Positions 46,314 to 54,917 of a stretch of 64,000 nt of DNA are shown here, piece after piece; positions within the stretch are counted from its first letter, which is position 1; every line of letters starts with the position of its first letter. This DNA comes from CAVVGZ01 sp963747965 (lineage in GTDB: Bacteria > Chloroflexota > Anaerolineae > Anaerolineales > Anaerolineaceae). The notes beneath the pieces were generated by a model. It ran no database searches and was not told where the DNA came from. It worked only from the letters and a program-made list of their open reading frames with translations. The position numbers were made by a program, and so were the translations under genes. The stretch lies in assembly GCA_963747965.1 (NCBI GenBank), contig CAVVGZ010000004.1:248001-312000 (forward strand). The letters run 5' to 3'.

Positions 46314-47281
46314 TTAATTTCTAACCGTTCCTGCCGCCTTTGCCAGCCTTTCAAACAGTTCCCCTTCAATGGGTGTGTGCAGCACCTGTCCCACTACCTG
46401 CGTCCAGCCGTGCAGGAAGTACAGCCAGCCGTCCTCGACAACCAGACCCCTGCCCTGCCGCTGGGTTAGCGCCTGGTGCAGGAAATCCAGCTCCCCGCGG
46501 TAATTGAACTCCCAGGCGATGCCATTAAGCGGGAAAACTCCCTGGTCCGGAAATGGGCGACCCGGGGGTATCCTTGCCCATACCGGTGGCATTGATCACT
46601 ATGCTGTATGGGGGCATGCCGGCCATGAATTGATCATTCCGAAGCGGGTCCTGGTTGTGGACAAATTCCACATGAATATCCGTATCCTGCCCGGCAACCA
46701 TTTCCTGCATGTGGTCCAACCGCCCCTGGGAGCGGTTGATTACTACAAAACGCTCCGGCCGGTCTGCAGCATCTTTCTTATTGATCAGGTGCAGCAGGGT
46801 CGCCAGGGCGGAACCGCCTGCCCCGAAACACAGCACTTCGCCGCCTGTACGTCCGAAATATCCTGCACCAGTAATGGCATCCATGCTTAATCCAGCCGAT
46901 ATCGGGTCTTTTGCATGCCCTTCCAGTTTCCCTTCCCGCTTGGAAATGCTGGATATTTCTCCCAGGGTAAGGGCATAGGGATCAAAATAATCAAACAGTT
47001 CGGTTGCAGCGCTGTAAAGATCCATCTTATGCGTGGTAACCAGAGCTCCCAGCGATAAGCGATCGTATTTAATCTGAGCAACGGAACGCGCGGTACGCAT
47101 CCGGCTGGTCATGGATGGGATGATCCATCCCTTCAATCTTAATCTCCGGCCTGCCCAGTTCCTTCATCCACAGGGGAAAGACTTTCATGATCGAGGATTT
47201 TCCGGTTGTTACTCCAACAAAATAAAAAGTGGGTTGATTCTTCTCAATAACCTTATACCCGTGCGCTTCACTGGTCTTCAT
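46314..47281 (-). pseudogene. Shikimate dehydrogenase-like protein with two frameshifts as sequenced
   Basis: Start ATG 47281 (AAGGA upstream) gives TFYFVGVTTGKSSIMKVF, then the frame breaks near 47085. The next frame continues VAQIKYDRLSLGALVTTHK, with the Rossmann motif LCFGAGGSALATLL and VINATGMGKDTPG, and breaks again near 46565. The third frame ends RPFPDQGVFPLNGIAWEFNY to TAA 46314. Removing one base at each site restores a protein of about 320 aa with the substrate-side TGKSS and TTHK motifs (TTHK in place of the usual VTIPHK/VTxPxK lysine) and the NADP fold of shikimate/quinate dehydrogenases. As part of a sugar-acid cluster it may be a catabolic relative rather than AroE itself. Confidence 0.75.
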
Positions 47282-47303
47282 AAATTTTTTCCTTGTCCGC
47301 AAT

Positions 47304-48293
47304 CTAATTGTTCAACGTATACCCCTGTTTGACAGGGTATTTCGGCACTTCGCCGCGCAGCACCCGCAGGCATTCATCCATGGACATTCTGCCCATGGCA
47401 TTCATGGCACCATCGGTATGCGATGAGCCGTGTGGGGTAACAACGAACTGCGGCAAATGCAGGAATGGGCTGTCGGGATCCGGCGGTTCCTTGCAAAAAA
47501 CATCCAATCCAGCCCCGGCAATGTGACCGGACTGAACAGCCTGTAAGAGTGCATCCTCATCAACCAGCTCACCGCGCGATGTATTAATCAGGTAGGATCC
47601 CTGTTTCATCCTGGCCAGCGTTTCCGGATTGATCAGCTGCCTGGTTTCAGGCAGCAGGGGTAAATGGAGGGTAATAATGTCTGCACCTGCCAGGACATCA
47701 TCCCGGCTCACCAATTTCACCCCGTAAAGACTGGCGGTCTCATTATCCGGGTATGGATCGTATGCCAGCAGATGACAATCAAAATTCGATAAGCGCCTGG
47801 CAACCTGCCTGCCGATAGCACCAAAACCCAGTATGCCAACCGTTTTTCCCTGGAGGGTCATCCCGTGTATGCGAGGCCAACCCCCGGAGCGGGTAGCGGA
47901 CACCGATTCGGGAAGTTTGCGCATGAGCGCCAGGATCAGGGTGATGGTTTGTTCTGCAACTGAAACGGTATTGGCGCCGGGTGTATTGGTGACCACAATT
48001 CCGCGGGCACGTGCCTCATCCAGGTCAACATTATCAATCCCAACCCCATAACGGGCAATCACTTTCAGGCTGTCTGCACTGCGCAGGGCATTCCTGTCAA
48101 TGACATCGTTCCCGGCGATTAAGCCATCCATACCCGGCAGCATCACTGCCAGTTCGTCGGACAGCAAACGCCGTCCGGAAGTATTAATCACCACCTCGCC
48201 GGCGAGTTCTTTCAACTCCGTTATCATGCTGGGATCGCCCTTCCCAAAAGAGGTGGGTGTTACCAGAATTTTGCATTCTTTTAATGGTTTCAT
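47304..48293 (-). CDS. D-isomer-specific 2-hydroxyacid dehydrogenase (3-phosphoglycerate dehydrogenase-like)
   Basis: 329 aa from ATG 48293, which overlaps the previous stop as ATGA; an upstream in-frame start at 48317 would add eight residues. The NAD-binding motif is VGILGFGAIGRQVARRL; the catalytic triad is Arg/Glu/His: LINTSRGELVDEDAL, DVFCKEPPDPD and VTPHGSSHTDGA. No C-terminal ACT domain is present, so it is the short SerA-like or glyoxylate/hydroxypyruvate-type form. Co-transcribed with the cupin PGI and the Gfo/Idh gene, it probably oxidises or reduces a hydroxyacid in the same pathway. Confidence 0.9.
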   Translation of the reverse strand: MKPLKECKILVTPTSFGKGDPSMITELKELAGEVVINTSGRRLLSDELAVMLPGMDGLIAGNDVIDRNALRSADSLKVIARYGVGIDNVDLDEARARGIVVTNTPGANTVSVAEQTITLILALMRKLPESVSATRSGGWPRIHGMTLQGKTVGILGFGAIGRQVARRLSNFDCHLLAYDPYPDNETASLYGVKLVSRDDVLAGADIITLHLPLLPETRQLINPETLARMKQGSYLINTSRGELVDEDALLQAVQSGHIAGAGLDVFCKEPPDPDSPFLHLPQFVVTPHGSSHTDGAMNAMGRMSMDECLRVLRGEVPKYPVKQGYTLNN

Positions 48294-48877
48294 TGGCGCT
48301 CTCCGGGGGTTTGCCACCGCGGATTATCTATTACTTCGGGTACTCCATTTTCTTCCATCACCAGTTTTCGAAAACCCTGGAGTTCAATTGTTTTGTAATC
48401 ATGCCCGGCATTGGCCGGGTAGACAAAATAGGTGACAAGGTCATTTCCGCTTCCAGTATTTACCGAACGGTGAGCCCAGCGCGGCGGGACATATAAAACC
48501 TTTCCCGGGGAAAGTACCTCTACAGCCCATTCCCCTTCCGGTGTTTCCATTACCATGCAGCCACTGCCTTGCAGGCAGTAATATACTTCGGCTGTTTCTA
48601 TCACGGTATGGAAGTGACCCTTGGTCATATAATATTCTTTGCCTACTTTACCGGGATGGACAATAGAAATTCCATACAGCAGTTCCCCCTCCACTTGCGG
48701 CCTTTTGAATTCATACACTTCGTAAAGAACAGGATCACCTTCTGTAATCATTTTTGCATAGGTTTCCTGTTCAAAAAATTGCCCCTTCATACTGGAAAGC
48801 TTGCGGACAAGGTAATTATCATAACGGCTCGGTATTCCACCGGGGAGGTTCAGGTCAAAGCTGACAGGTAGTTCCAT
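48290..48877 (-). CDS. pgiA: Cupin-type glucose-6-phosphate isomerase (archaeal PGI family)
   Basis: 195 aa with RBS AAGGAG. A single cupin with the family pattern GKEYYMTKGHFHTVIETAEVYY (metal-binding His-x-His and Glu), then PPRWAHRSVN carrying the last histidine. The N-terminal RKLSSMKGQFFEQE and MITEGDPVLYEVYEF match archaeal/Thermococcus-type PGI. It interconverts glucose 6-phosphate and fructose 6-phosphate or a related sugar phosphate. In a sugar-acid cluster a non-standard substrate is possible. Its stop overlaps the next gene. Confidence 0.88.
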   Translation of the reverse strand: MELPVSFDLNLPGGIPSRYDNYLVRKLSSMKGQFFEQETYAKMITEGDPVLYEVYEFKRPQVEGELLYGISIVHPGKVGKEYYMTKGHFHTVIETAEVYYCLQGSGCMVMETPEGEWAVEVLSPGKVLYVPPRWAHRSVNTGSGNDLVTYFVYPANAGHDYKTIELQGFRKLVMEENGVPEVIDNPRWQTPGERQ

Positions 48878-48932
48878 TTTTCTCCTTATGGCTTTCTATC
48901 ATTTTGAATATTAGCAGTATAAAAAATCGTGG

Positions 48933-49963
48933 TTAGAGAATTTCGCTCAACATGACCGGGCGGTTCTCCAGGAAAGAACGGGTTCCAGCCAGGACACCAG
49001 CAACAGCCCAGCGCCCATCTTCTCCTGAGGCGCCCACCGGAACATCTGTCAGGATGGACTGTACAAAACCTTTCATTTCTTCTATATATGCCCACGCAAA
49101 CCGTTCCGGCCAGGTGCGGAAGATAGGAGTCACCAGGCCTTTGTCACGATCGACGCCAACCACGACTGATTTTCCCTGCAGGGTGCCTATCTGTAAAATC
49201 CCTTTTTCACCAACAATTTCCACCCTGGAATCATACCCGTAATCACATGGGCAGATACCTGAAATCATACCCAGGCCGCCCGATTCAAATTTCACATTAA
49301 CCAGCACATTATCATAGAAGTTGGGAGTGTCCACATTACGGCTGGCACCTTTGAAATTGGCAACTTCGGTATAAACCCGCTGGTAATTGGAACCCATCAA
49401 CCAGCGGATGGTATCCCAGTCGTGGCTGTTGACTTCTGCCAGCATTCCATTGGAGGTACTTAATCGCGTGCCCACGGTGGGGGCAAACCCGGCCCGTGGG
49501 TGAGTGATTTCACCATCATCGGTGTACCAATTTCACCCGATTCGATCTTGTGCGCAGCCAGGACAAAATCCGGGTCGAACCGGCGCATGAAACCCAGCTG
49601 TAAATGAACCCCGTTTCGCCTTGTGGTTTCCAAAATCGCATCACATTCTTCCAGGGTGAGGGCCATCGGTTTCTCAAGGAATATATGCTTGCCATGATCT
49701 GCCGCCAGGATTACCAGATCTTTATGGGTAAATGTGGGCGTGGTGATCACCACTGCATCAAAATCGCTGCCATTAATTGCTTCTTTAAGGGTCGCAAAAC
49801 GCAGATCAATCCCAAAATCATTTGCCGTGGTATTGAGAACACTCTCTGCTGGATCAACGATTGCAACTACCTCTGCTTCACCCATAGATTGGTTAATTGA
49901 TTGGGAATGCAACTTACCAACCCTTCCGGCGCCAACCATGCAAATTTTGACAATTTTCCTCAT
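48933..49963 (-). pseudogene. Gfo/Idh/MocA oxidoreductase, frameshifted near 49462 as sequenced
   Basis: The start at ATG 49963 gives the Rossmann motif ICMVGAGRVGKLHSQS and the hallmark FLEKPMALTLEECD. The frame ends at PPPWARD*; the protein resumes in another frame with LSTSNGMLAEVNSHDWDTIRW and runs to 48933. One missing T in a T-run at about 49462 explains it (ARD-LSTSNG). Restored length is about 343 aa, normal for this family of NAD(P)-dependent sugar and inositol dehydrogenases, and the helix NSHDWDTIRW carries the D-x-x-x-H-type catalytic region. The break is a single base in a homopolymer, which suggests error more than decay. Confidence 0.8.
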
Positions 49964-49978
49964 ATGAATTCCTCTGGT

Positions 49979-50806
49979 CTATTCCTTCATGTCTTTATAA
50001 AAATCCGAACTTCCGGGGTATGCATCAGTGCCTGTCAGATCTTTATTCTGGTCGTGGGAGGAGCGGACAAGCTCCACTTCAAACCGGGAGCGGTCTCCAC
50101 GATGGAAAGCACGATAATATTCGACAGGCTGGCCATTATCAAGATAACTGATGCTGTCAAGTTGAATCAATGCAGCCCCATTCTTCACCCGCAGCCAACG
50201 GGCAGTTTCTTTGTCTGCAGAAACGGCTTCAATGTACCGGCGCCCCCTTGAAATTTGCAGGTGGCAGTCTTTTTCGATATATTCGTACAATGACCTTTGT
50301 GACAGATCCACCTCCGCCACCCCAGGGCAAAGTTCGTAGGGGATGAATGAATTTACCAGCTGGATCGGTTCGTCATTGATGAACCTTAATCTGAGCAAAT
50401 CCACTACTTCCCTTCCGGGCTGAATCTGCAGGTAACTGGCAATCCGGTCATCAGCTGGTATGATGCACTGCCGGAGAACCAGTGTCATTGGTTCAAAGCC
50501 CCGTTCCACCATATCCTGGTAAAAACCGGTCAGTTTTTGGACAAGGCTTTCATTGATTTTTGGTTCGGAAACGAAGGTTCCTTTACCTTTTTGCCTGCGG
50601 ACAACTCCCTGGAGTTCCAATTCACGCAGCGCCTGGCGAACCACCGTCCGGCTAACCCTGTATTGGATGCATAGATCCTGTTCCCCGGGTATTTTCTCAC
50701 CAACCTTCCAACTACCCTGGTTGATTTTTTCTCTCAGGAGTTGAACGAGCTGGGCATAATAAGGCACAGGGCTTTTAAAATCGATTCTATCGGGTTTGTA
50801 ATTCAC
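49979..50806 (-). CDS. GntR-family regulator, HutC/UTRA subfamily
   Basis: 275 aa from GTG 50806 with AGAGGA upstream. The N-terminal winged helix (about 10-75; YAQLVQLLREKINQGSW, PGEQDLCIQYRVSRTVVRQAL) is typical GntR. The C-terminal part (about 95-240; GFEPMTLVLRQCI, RLRFINDEPIQLVNSFIP, VEYYRAFHRGDRSRFEVEL) is a UTRA effector domain that usually senses a sugar phosphate or sugar acid. It lies inside the operon it likely controls, and a palindromic operator overlaps its own -10 box, so it is probably autoregulated. Confidence 0.93.
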   Translation of the reverse strand: MNYKPDRIDFKSPVPYYAQLVQLLREKINQGSWKVGEKIPGEQDLCIQYRVSRTVVRQALRELELQGVVRRQKGKGTFVSEPKINESLVQKLTGFYQDMVERGFEPMTLVLRQCIIPADDRIASYLQIQPGREVVDLLRLRFINDEPIQLVNSFIPYELCPGVAEVDLSQRSLYEYIEKDCHLQISRGRRYIEAVSADKETARWLRVKNGAALIQLDSISYLDNGQPVEYYRAFHRGDRSRFEVELVRSSHDQNKDLTGTDAYPGSSDFYKDMKE

Positions 50807-50820
50807 GAATCCTCTAAATT

Positions 50821-50850
50821 CCTGTTATGTTGTAATTACATTATAACAGG
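50821..50850. promoter_or_regulatory. GntR operator: 30-bp imperfect palindrome
   Basis: Outer arms CCTGTTAT/ATAACAGG (8 bp) flank the perfect 10-bp palindrome TGTAATTACA (50831-50840), the kind of site bound by HutC-type GntR proteins. It lies 15 bases upstream of the gntR start codon. Confidence 0.8.
50840..50848 (-). promoter_or_regulatory. Extended -10 promoter of the gntR gene, inside the operator
   Basis: Minus strand TGTTATAAT (TG-n-TATAAT, -10 at 50840-50845). The -35 is poor. Overlap with the palindrome implies repression by occlusion. Confidence 0.6.
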
Positions 50851-50880
50851 ATATCAGGAAATTAACCTTAATAAAACAAT

Positions 50881-51798
50881 TTAATGAAGATCCGGTTGCC
50901 TGAATCCTTTGAGGTGGCATCCAACCGCTTCCAGGCTTTGCCAGTCGAAGACCTCATCCACCAGTTTCCACGTCTCATCATTCTGGATGCTTTCACCGGG
51001 TTGGACAGTCTGTTGTGCACCATAGCTCTCCATCTCAACCGTAAAATTACCGCTGCCAATATATATTGCCAGGTTGCATCCCAGGGGATACTGCCCCCAT
51101 GAATGAAAACGTGACTGCTTGATAAATGAAATCCCTTGCTGCGGACATGTCATAATAATTGCGCCCAGGGGGGCCGCCAGCATTCTTTTGGATTGGACAC
51201 CCTCAGGATGGATCACCAGGAAGTCTTCTGTCCATGTAAACTGGGGATCATCCACCTTGCAGACATTTCCACCCCACTGCCGGGGGATTACAATTTTTAT
51301 CATGTCCCATGCCCGGCTGCGGTCTCCCAAAGGGATTGCATAGGTGGTCCCTGCCAATGGATGGGTACATGTCACCGCCCAGACTCCGCCTGAGTAGAGC
51401 AAAGCCCCATCATTTCGGAGGAAATTTGTCACCTGGAAAGTGTCATCACCCAGCTTCTTTATGCGTAAACCACGGCTTATTTTTAATAAAGGATGAACCC
51501 CTCCTGTGACGATCCATTCTTCCCCAGCCGTTTCTACTTTACAGGGGGAATTATCCGCTGCATAGGTGTCCTCCGATTCATCTGCATCCGGGCGGTTGAT
51601 CCAAACCCGGTGGCCGCCGAGCAGCTTCCAATCCCCGCGCCCAATATCATCCGGAAACCAGGAGAATAAGTTCTCTCCGCCAGGCTTACCAAAGAAGGCA
51701 ACCCGCGGCCCTGTCCCCGTGACAACCACCATCCTTGCTTTGCTGGTGACCATTTCGATTGCGTCAAATCCACCATATGAAATTTGCTTCATCTCCAT
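50881..51798 (-). CDS. DUF4380-type protein, galactose-mutarotase-like fold
   Basis: 305 aa. The sequence is an all-beta protein of the DUF4380 kind (aldose 1-epimerase-like fold): ARMVVVTGTGPRVAFFG near the start, the block LGGHRVWINRPDADESEDTY around residues 60-80, TNFLRNDGALLYSGGVWAVT in the middle and MESYGAQQTVQPGES near the end. Family members are uncharacterised but probably bind a carbohydrate, with mutarotase or ring-isomer roles. It is the first gene of the minus-strand cluster, with GGAAAGGCGGAGAGG upstream of its ATG, and fits a sugar-utilisation role. Confidence 0.78.
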   Translation of the reverse strand: MEMKQISYGGFDAIEMVTSKARMVVVTGTGPRVAFFGKPGGENLFSWFPDDIGRGDWKLLGGHRVWINRPDADESEDTYAADNSPCKVETAGEEWIVTGGVHPLLKISRGLRIKKLGDDTFQVTNFLRNDGALLYSGGVWAVTCTHPLAGTTYAIPLGDRSRAWDMIKIVIPRQWGGNVCKVDDPQFTWTEDFLVIHPEGVQSKRMLAAPLGAIIMTCPQQGISFIKQSRFHSWGQYPLGCNLAIYIGSGNFTVEMESYGAQQTVQPGESIQNDETWKLVDEVFDWQSLEAVGCHLKGFRQPDLH

Positions 51799-51863
51799 GG
51801 GATCCTGCCTCTCCGCCTTTCCGGATTAGTTCGATCTCCGGAAATGGTACGCTGTCATATAAA

Positions 51864-51872
51864 TGATACAAT
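51864..51872 (+). promoter_or_regulatory. Possible extended -10 of the alcohol dehydrogenase gene
   Basis: TGATACAAT (TG-n-TACAAT) lies 49 bases before the ATG at 51921 in the short divergent region. Motif only, no good -35. Confidence 0.3.
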
Positions 51873-51920
51873 CACTGATGGATGTATTTTACACTTTATC
51901 CTCAGGTATAGATCGAACCG

Positions 51921-52940
51921 ATGAACGATACCCCAGGCACCCCCCAGGAAATGACCGCCATGGTCCTCGAGGAAAGCGGAAATCCTCTGGTGTATAAAAA
52001 GGTTCCCGTTCCGCAGCCGCTTGAAGGACAGATATTATTGCGAATACTCGCCTGTGGAATTTGCCGCACAGATCTCCATATCCTTGATGGAGAACTCACT
52101 CATCCCAGCCTGCCCCTGATCATGGGACATGAAATTGTTGGATCGGTAGTGAAGAAAGGCATTCATGCTGACCGTTTCGCCCTGGATCAGGTTGTTGGTG
52201 TCCCATGGCTGGGGTATACCGACGGAACTTGCACATACTGCCGCAAGGGAGCTGAAAACCTGTGTGATAATCCCGGATTTACCGGCTATACCCTAAATGG
52301 AGGCTATGCGCAGTATGCTGTAGCGGATGAGCGCTTCTGTTTTGCTTTGCCTCAAAATATCCCCGCGGCGAATGCCGCACCCTTGCTTTGTGCCGGATTG
52401 ATCGGCTACCGCTCTTACCGCATGGCAGGTGAAAATTCCCTCCGCCTGGGTTTATTTGGCTTTGGGGCAGCTGCCCATATTCTTTGCCAGATAGCGGTAC
52501 ACCAGCAAAAAGAAGTATATGCCTTCACCCGCCCTGGAGATACTCTCTCCCAGCAATTTGCTAGAGAATTGGGTGCATGCTGGGCAGGAGATTCTGATAC
52601 CCTGCCACCCAAAAAACTGGATGCCGCTATTATTTTCGCCCCGATAGGGGATTTAATTCCACAGGCGCTGCTGGCTGTTGATAAGGGAGGCGTGGTGGTT
52701 ACCGGCGGTATCCATATGAGCCGCATCCCGGCATTCCCTTATGAATATTTGTGGGAGGAACGGGTTATCCGCTCGGTAGCCAACCTGACCCGCCAGGATG
52801 GGCTTGAATTTTTTGAACTCCTTTCCAGGATCGGGGTCAATACGCAGATCCAGACCTTTAAATTGGAGGAGGCAAATCTGGCTCTTACGAGTCTTCGTAA
52901 AGGCCAGGTGAAGGGTGCCGCGGTGCTCATCCCATCTTAA
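51921..52940 (+). CDS. Zinc-dependent alcohol dehydrogenase (MDR superfamily, AdhP-like)
   Basis: 339 aa. The catalytic zinc site is visible in ACGICRTDLHILDGEL and MGHEIVGSV. The structural zinc loop reads DGTCTYCRKGAENLC: three cysteines keep their spacing while the first position of the usual four-cysteine set is Asp, a variation seen in some bacterial MDR proteins. The cofactor domain has LGLFGFGAAAHILCQIA. It oxidises an alcohol or reduces an aldehyde with NAD(P). It is divergent from the DUF4380/GntR cluster and is 21 bases upstream of the TGT-like gene, so may share a transcript with it. Confidence 0.9.
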   Translation: MNDTPGTPQEMTAMVLEESGNPLVYKKVPVPQPLEGQILLRILACGICRTDLHILDGELTHPSLPLIMGHEIVGSVVKKGIHADRFALDQVVGVPWLGYTDGTCTYCRKGAENLCDNPGFTGYTLNGGYAQYAVADERFCFALPQNIPAANAAPLLCAGLIGYRSYRMAGENSLRLGLFGFGAAAHILCQIAVHQQKEVYAFTRPGDTLSQQFARELGACWAGDSDTLPPKKLDAAIIFAPIGDLIPQALLAVDKGGVVVTGGIHMSRIPAFPYEYLWEERVIRSVANLTRQDGLEFFELLSRIGVNTQIQTFKLEEANLALTSLRKGQVKGAAVLIPS

Positions 52941-52961
52941 CGGTAAGAGGATTATGATTTA

Positions 52962-54071
52962 ATGGACACACTGCTTTCAAGATCCCTGCATACCCTTCAT
53001 TCAGATATACCCCTGCCCGCCTACCTTCCAGATGCAACTTTCGGAGTTGTCCGGGCTGTTGATTCACAGGACCTGCACATTGCTGGTGTGGATGCCCTGG
53101 TTATGAACACCTTGCACCTGATGCAGAAACCGGGTTCGTCCACCATTCAATCGCTGGGAGGGCTGCATTCCATGAGCGCCTGGCATAAAACAATCATGAC
53201 CGATTCTGGAGGATTTCAGGCGTATTCACTCATCCGCCAAAACCCCAAAAATGGCAAACTGGACGACAGGGGCCTCACCATTTATCCCGAGGGAGCCAAG
53301 CGTAAATTCTTACTCACCCCGGAAAAAAGTATTCAGCTGCAAATCAGCTACGGCAGTGATATTGTTATCTGCCTGGATGACTGCACATCACCCGAGGACA
53401 GCCCTGCCGAACAGCGGATTTCGGTTCAACGTACGATTGCCTGGGCAAAGCGATGCAAACAATCCTATCTCCAGCTGATGGATCAAAAAAAGCTGGATAA
53501 GGATCAGCAGCCATTAATATTTGCTGTTGTCCAGGGTGGAAAAATACCCGAATTAAGAAAAGAATGTGCCGAAGCGCTGCTTGAAATTGGATTTGATGGA
53601 TTTGGCTATGGAGGCTGGCCAATAGACGCCCAGGGCATCCTGGTGGCGGATATGTTCGCATTGCTGCGAGAGCTCATCCCGTCAGTATATCCACTGCATG
53701 CCCTTGGTGTGGGGCACCCCGAGAATATCGTTGCCGGTTTTTCCCTGGGTTTTGACTTATTTGACAGCGCCATGCCCACCCGGGATGCCCGCCATGGGAG
53801 ATTGTACACATTTAATCAAACCAAAAGCAATCTGATAACAACCAGCTCCCGTCAATGGTTCTCCTACCTGTACATTCATGATAAACGTCATATAAAGAGC
53901 AGCCAGGCTGTATCCCAGCTGTGTGACTGCCATTGCTGCCAGAATTACTCGCTGGCGTACCTTCATCACCTCTTCAAAATGGATGATGCGCTGTATCTCA
54001 GGCTGGCGACCATCCACAACCTGCGCTTCATGACTCAATTGATGGAAAGGCTTCGCAGCCAATGCCGTTGA
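52962..54071 (+). CDS. tgt: Divergent tRNA-guanine transglycosylase (TGT)
   Basis: 369 aa (standard length about 370-380). TGT exchanges guanine for preQ1 in tRNA anticodons. The TGT barrel is recognised by DSGGFQ (81-86, general-base Asp81), DDCT, VVQGG, and FDSAMPTRDARHG with the expected nucleophile Asp268. The C-terminal zinc site is intact: Cys321, Cys323, Cys326 and His352, with the exact C-x-C-x2-C-x25-H spacing of bacterial TGTs. The substrate-pocket motif, usually GGLxVGE, reads YGGWPIDA (216-223): Trp219 replaces Leu and VGE is lost. Overall similarity is low. The altered pocket and the RNA-methyltransferase neighbours suggest a different base or RNA target. Its stop overlaps the next gene by 10 bases. 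Confidence 0.82.
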   Translation: MDTLLSRSLHTLHSDIPLPAYLPDATFGVVRAVDSQDLHIAGVDALVMNTLHLMQKPGSSTIQSLGGLHSMSAWHKTIMTDSGGFQAYSLIRQNPKNGKLDDRGLTIYPEGAKRKFLLTPEKSIQLQISYGSDIVICLDDCTSPEDSPAEQRISVQRTIAWAKRCKQSYLQLMDQKKLDKDQQPLIFAVVQGGKIPELRKECAEALLEIGFDGFGYGGWPIDAQGILVADMFALLRELIPSVYPLHALGVGHPENIVAGFSLGFDLFDSAMPTRDARHGRLYTFNQTKSNLITTSSRQWFSYLYIHDKRHIKSSQAVSQLCDCHCCQNYSLAYLHHLFKMDDALYLRLATIHNLRFMTQLMERLRSQCR

Positions 54072-54877
54072 ACCAGAATGACCCCCTGGCGCAGACACTT
54101 GATGTGATCAGCCGCAGTAAACGGTATGATCAGATCCATCCTGCCCTGGTCCACAGGATCGCCATCCAGGAACTGGAAAAAAGAAAAAATGTCAGGGAAG
54201 CAGCCCGGCATACCAAAGCGAAACTCCATCAAATTGCCGGTGCTTTTATCGCAGAACCAATTGATTTCTTAAAATGGAAAGAAGAACTTCATCAAATTTC
54301 TAACACATCTGATCCTGCAGCCCTTAAGGAATTTTGTTTAAGGATGATGGCTGTGCACATTTCCACCCACGAGCGAATGCCATTTCTGGAGGCTTTTTAT
54401 GGAGAGGTTTTCAAAGGGATTGGAATAATCCATTCCGTTTTAGACCTGGGATGTGGGTTAAACCCGCTCAGTATTCCCTGGATGCCGCTGGCACCGGAAA
54501 GTATTTACCATGGTTATGATATTTTCCTCGACCTGGTTGCGTTTAACCAGCATTTCTTGAACCAAATAAAAGTTAATGGCAATTCCTTTGCATGCGATGT
54601 GAGCCAGGAAGAAAATTTTCCCCCGGTTGATCTGGCTTTATTATTAAAGACATTGCCTCTTATTGAACAAATCGATAAAAAGTCAGTGCTGCCGTTATTA
54701 GAAAGGATTCCTGCAGACATTCTCATCGTATCCTTTCCCACGCGCAGTATCGGCGGTAAATCAAAAGGTATGTCATCCTATTACAGGGATCATTTTGAAA
54801 AACTGATCTCAAAAAAAAACTGGCAGGTGATTGAGTATCAATTTCCCAATGAGCTGGTATTCCGCATCCACAAATAA
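54062..54877 (+). CDS. 16S rRNA G1405-N7 methyltransferase family protein (FmrO/Rmt/ArmA-like)
   Basis: 271 aa (family about 250-280 aa). Key family signatures are HERMPFLEAFY (103-113), the SAM motif SVLDLGCGLNPLSIPW (125-140), the acidic YDI (152-154), LLLKTLPLIE (193-202) and VSFPTRSIGGKSKGM (223-237), in the order and spacing of ArmA/RmtB/FmrO. That family methylates N7 of G1405 in the 16S decoding site and blocks 4,6-linked deoxystreptamine aminoglycosides such as gentamicin and kanamycin. Here it is a chromosomal gene overlapping tgt by 10 bases, not in a resistance cassette. It is a candidate intrinsic enzyme; whether it targets G1405 is inferred from motifs. Confidence 0.82.
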   Translation: MPLNQNDPLAQTLDVISRSKRYDQIHPALVHRIAIQELEKRKNVREAARHTKAKLHQIAGAFIAEPIDFLKWKEELHQISNTSDPAALKEFCLRMMAVHISTHERMPFLEAFYGEVFKGIGIIHSVLDLGCGLNPLSIPWMPLAPESIYHGYDIFLDLVAFNQHFLNQIKVNGNSFACDVSQEENFPPVDLALLLKTLPLIEQIDKKSVLPLLERIPADILIVSFPTRSIGGKSKGMSSYYRDHFEKLISKKNWQVIEYQFPNELVFRIHK

Positions 54878-54917
54878 TTTGCCATTAAACGAATTACCAG
54901 CCAGCAATGATAAAAAA

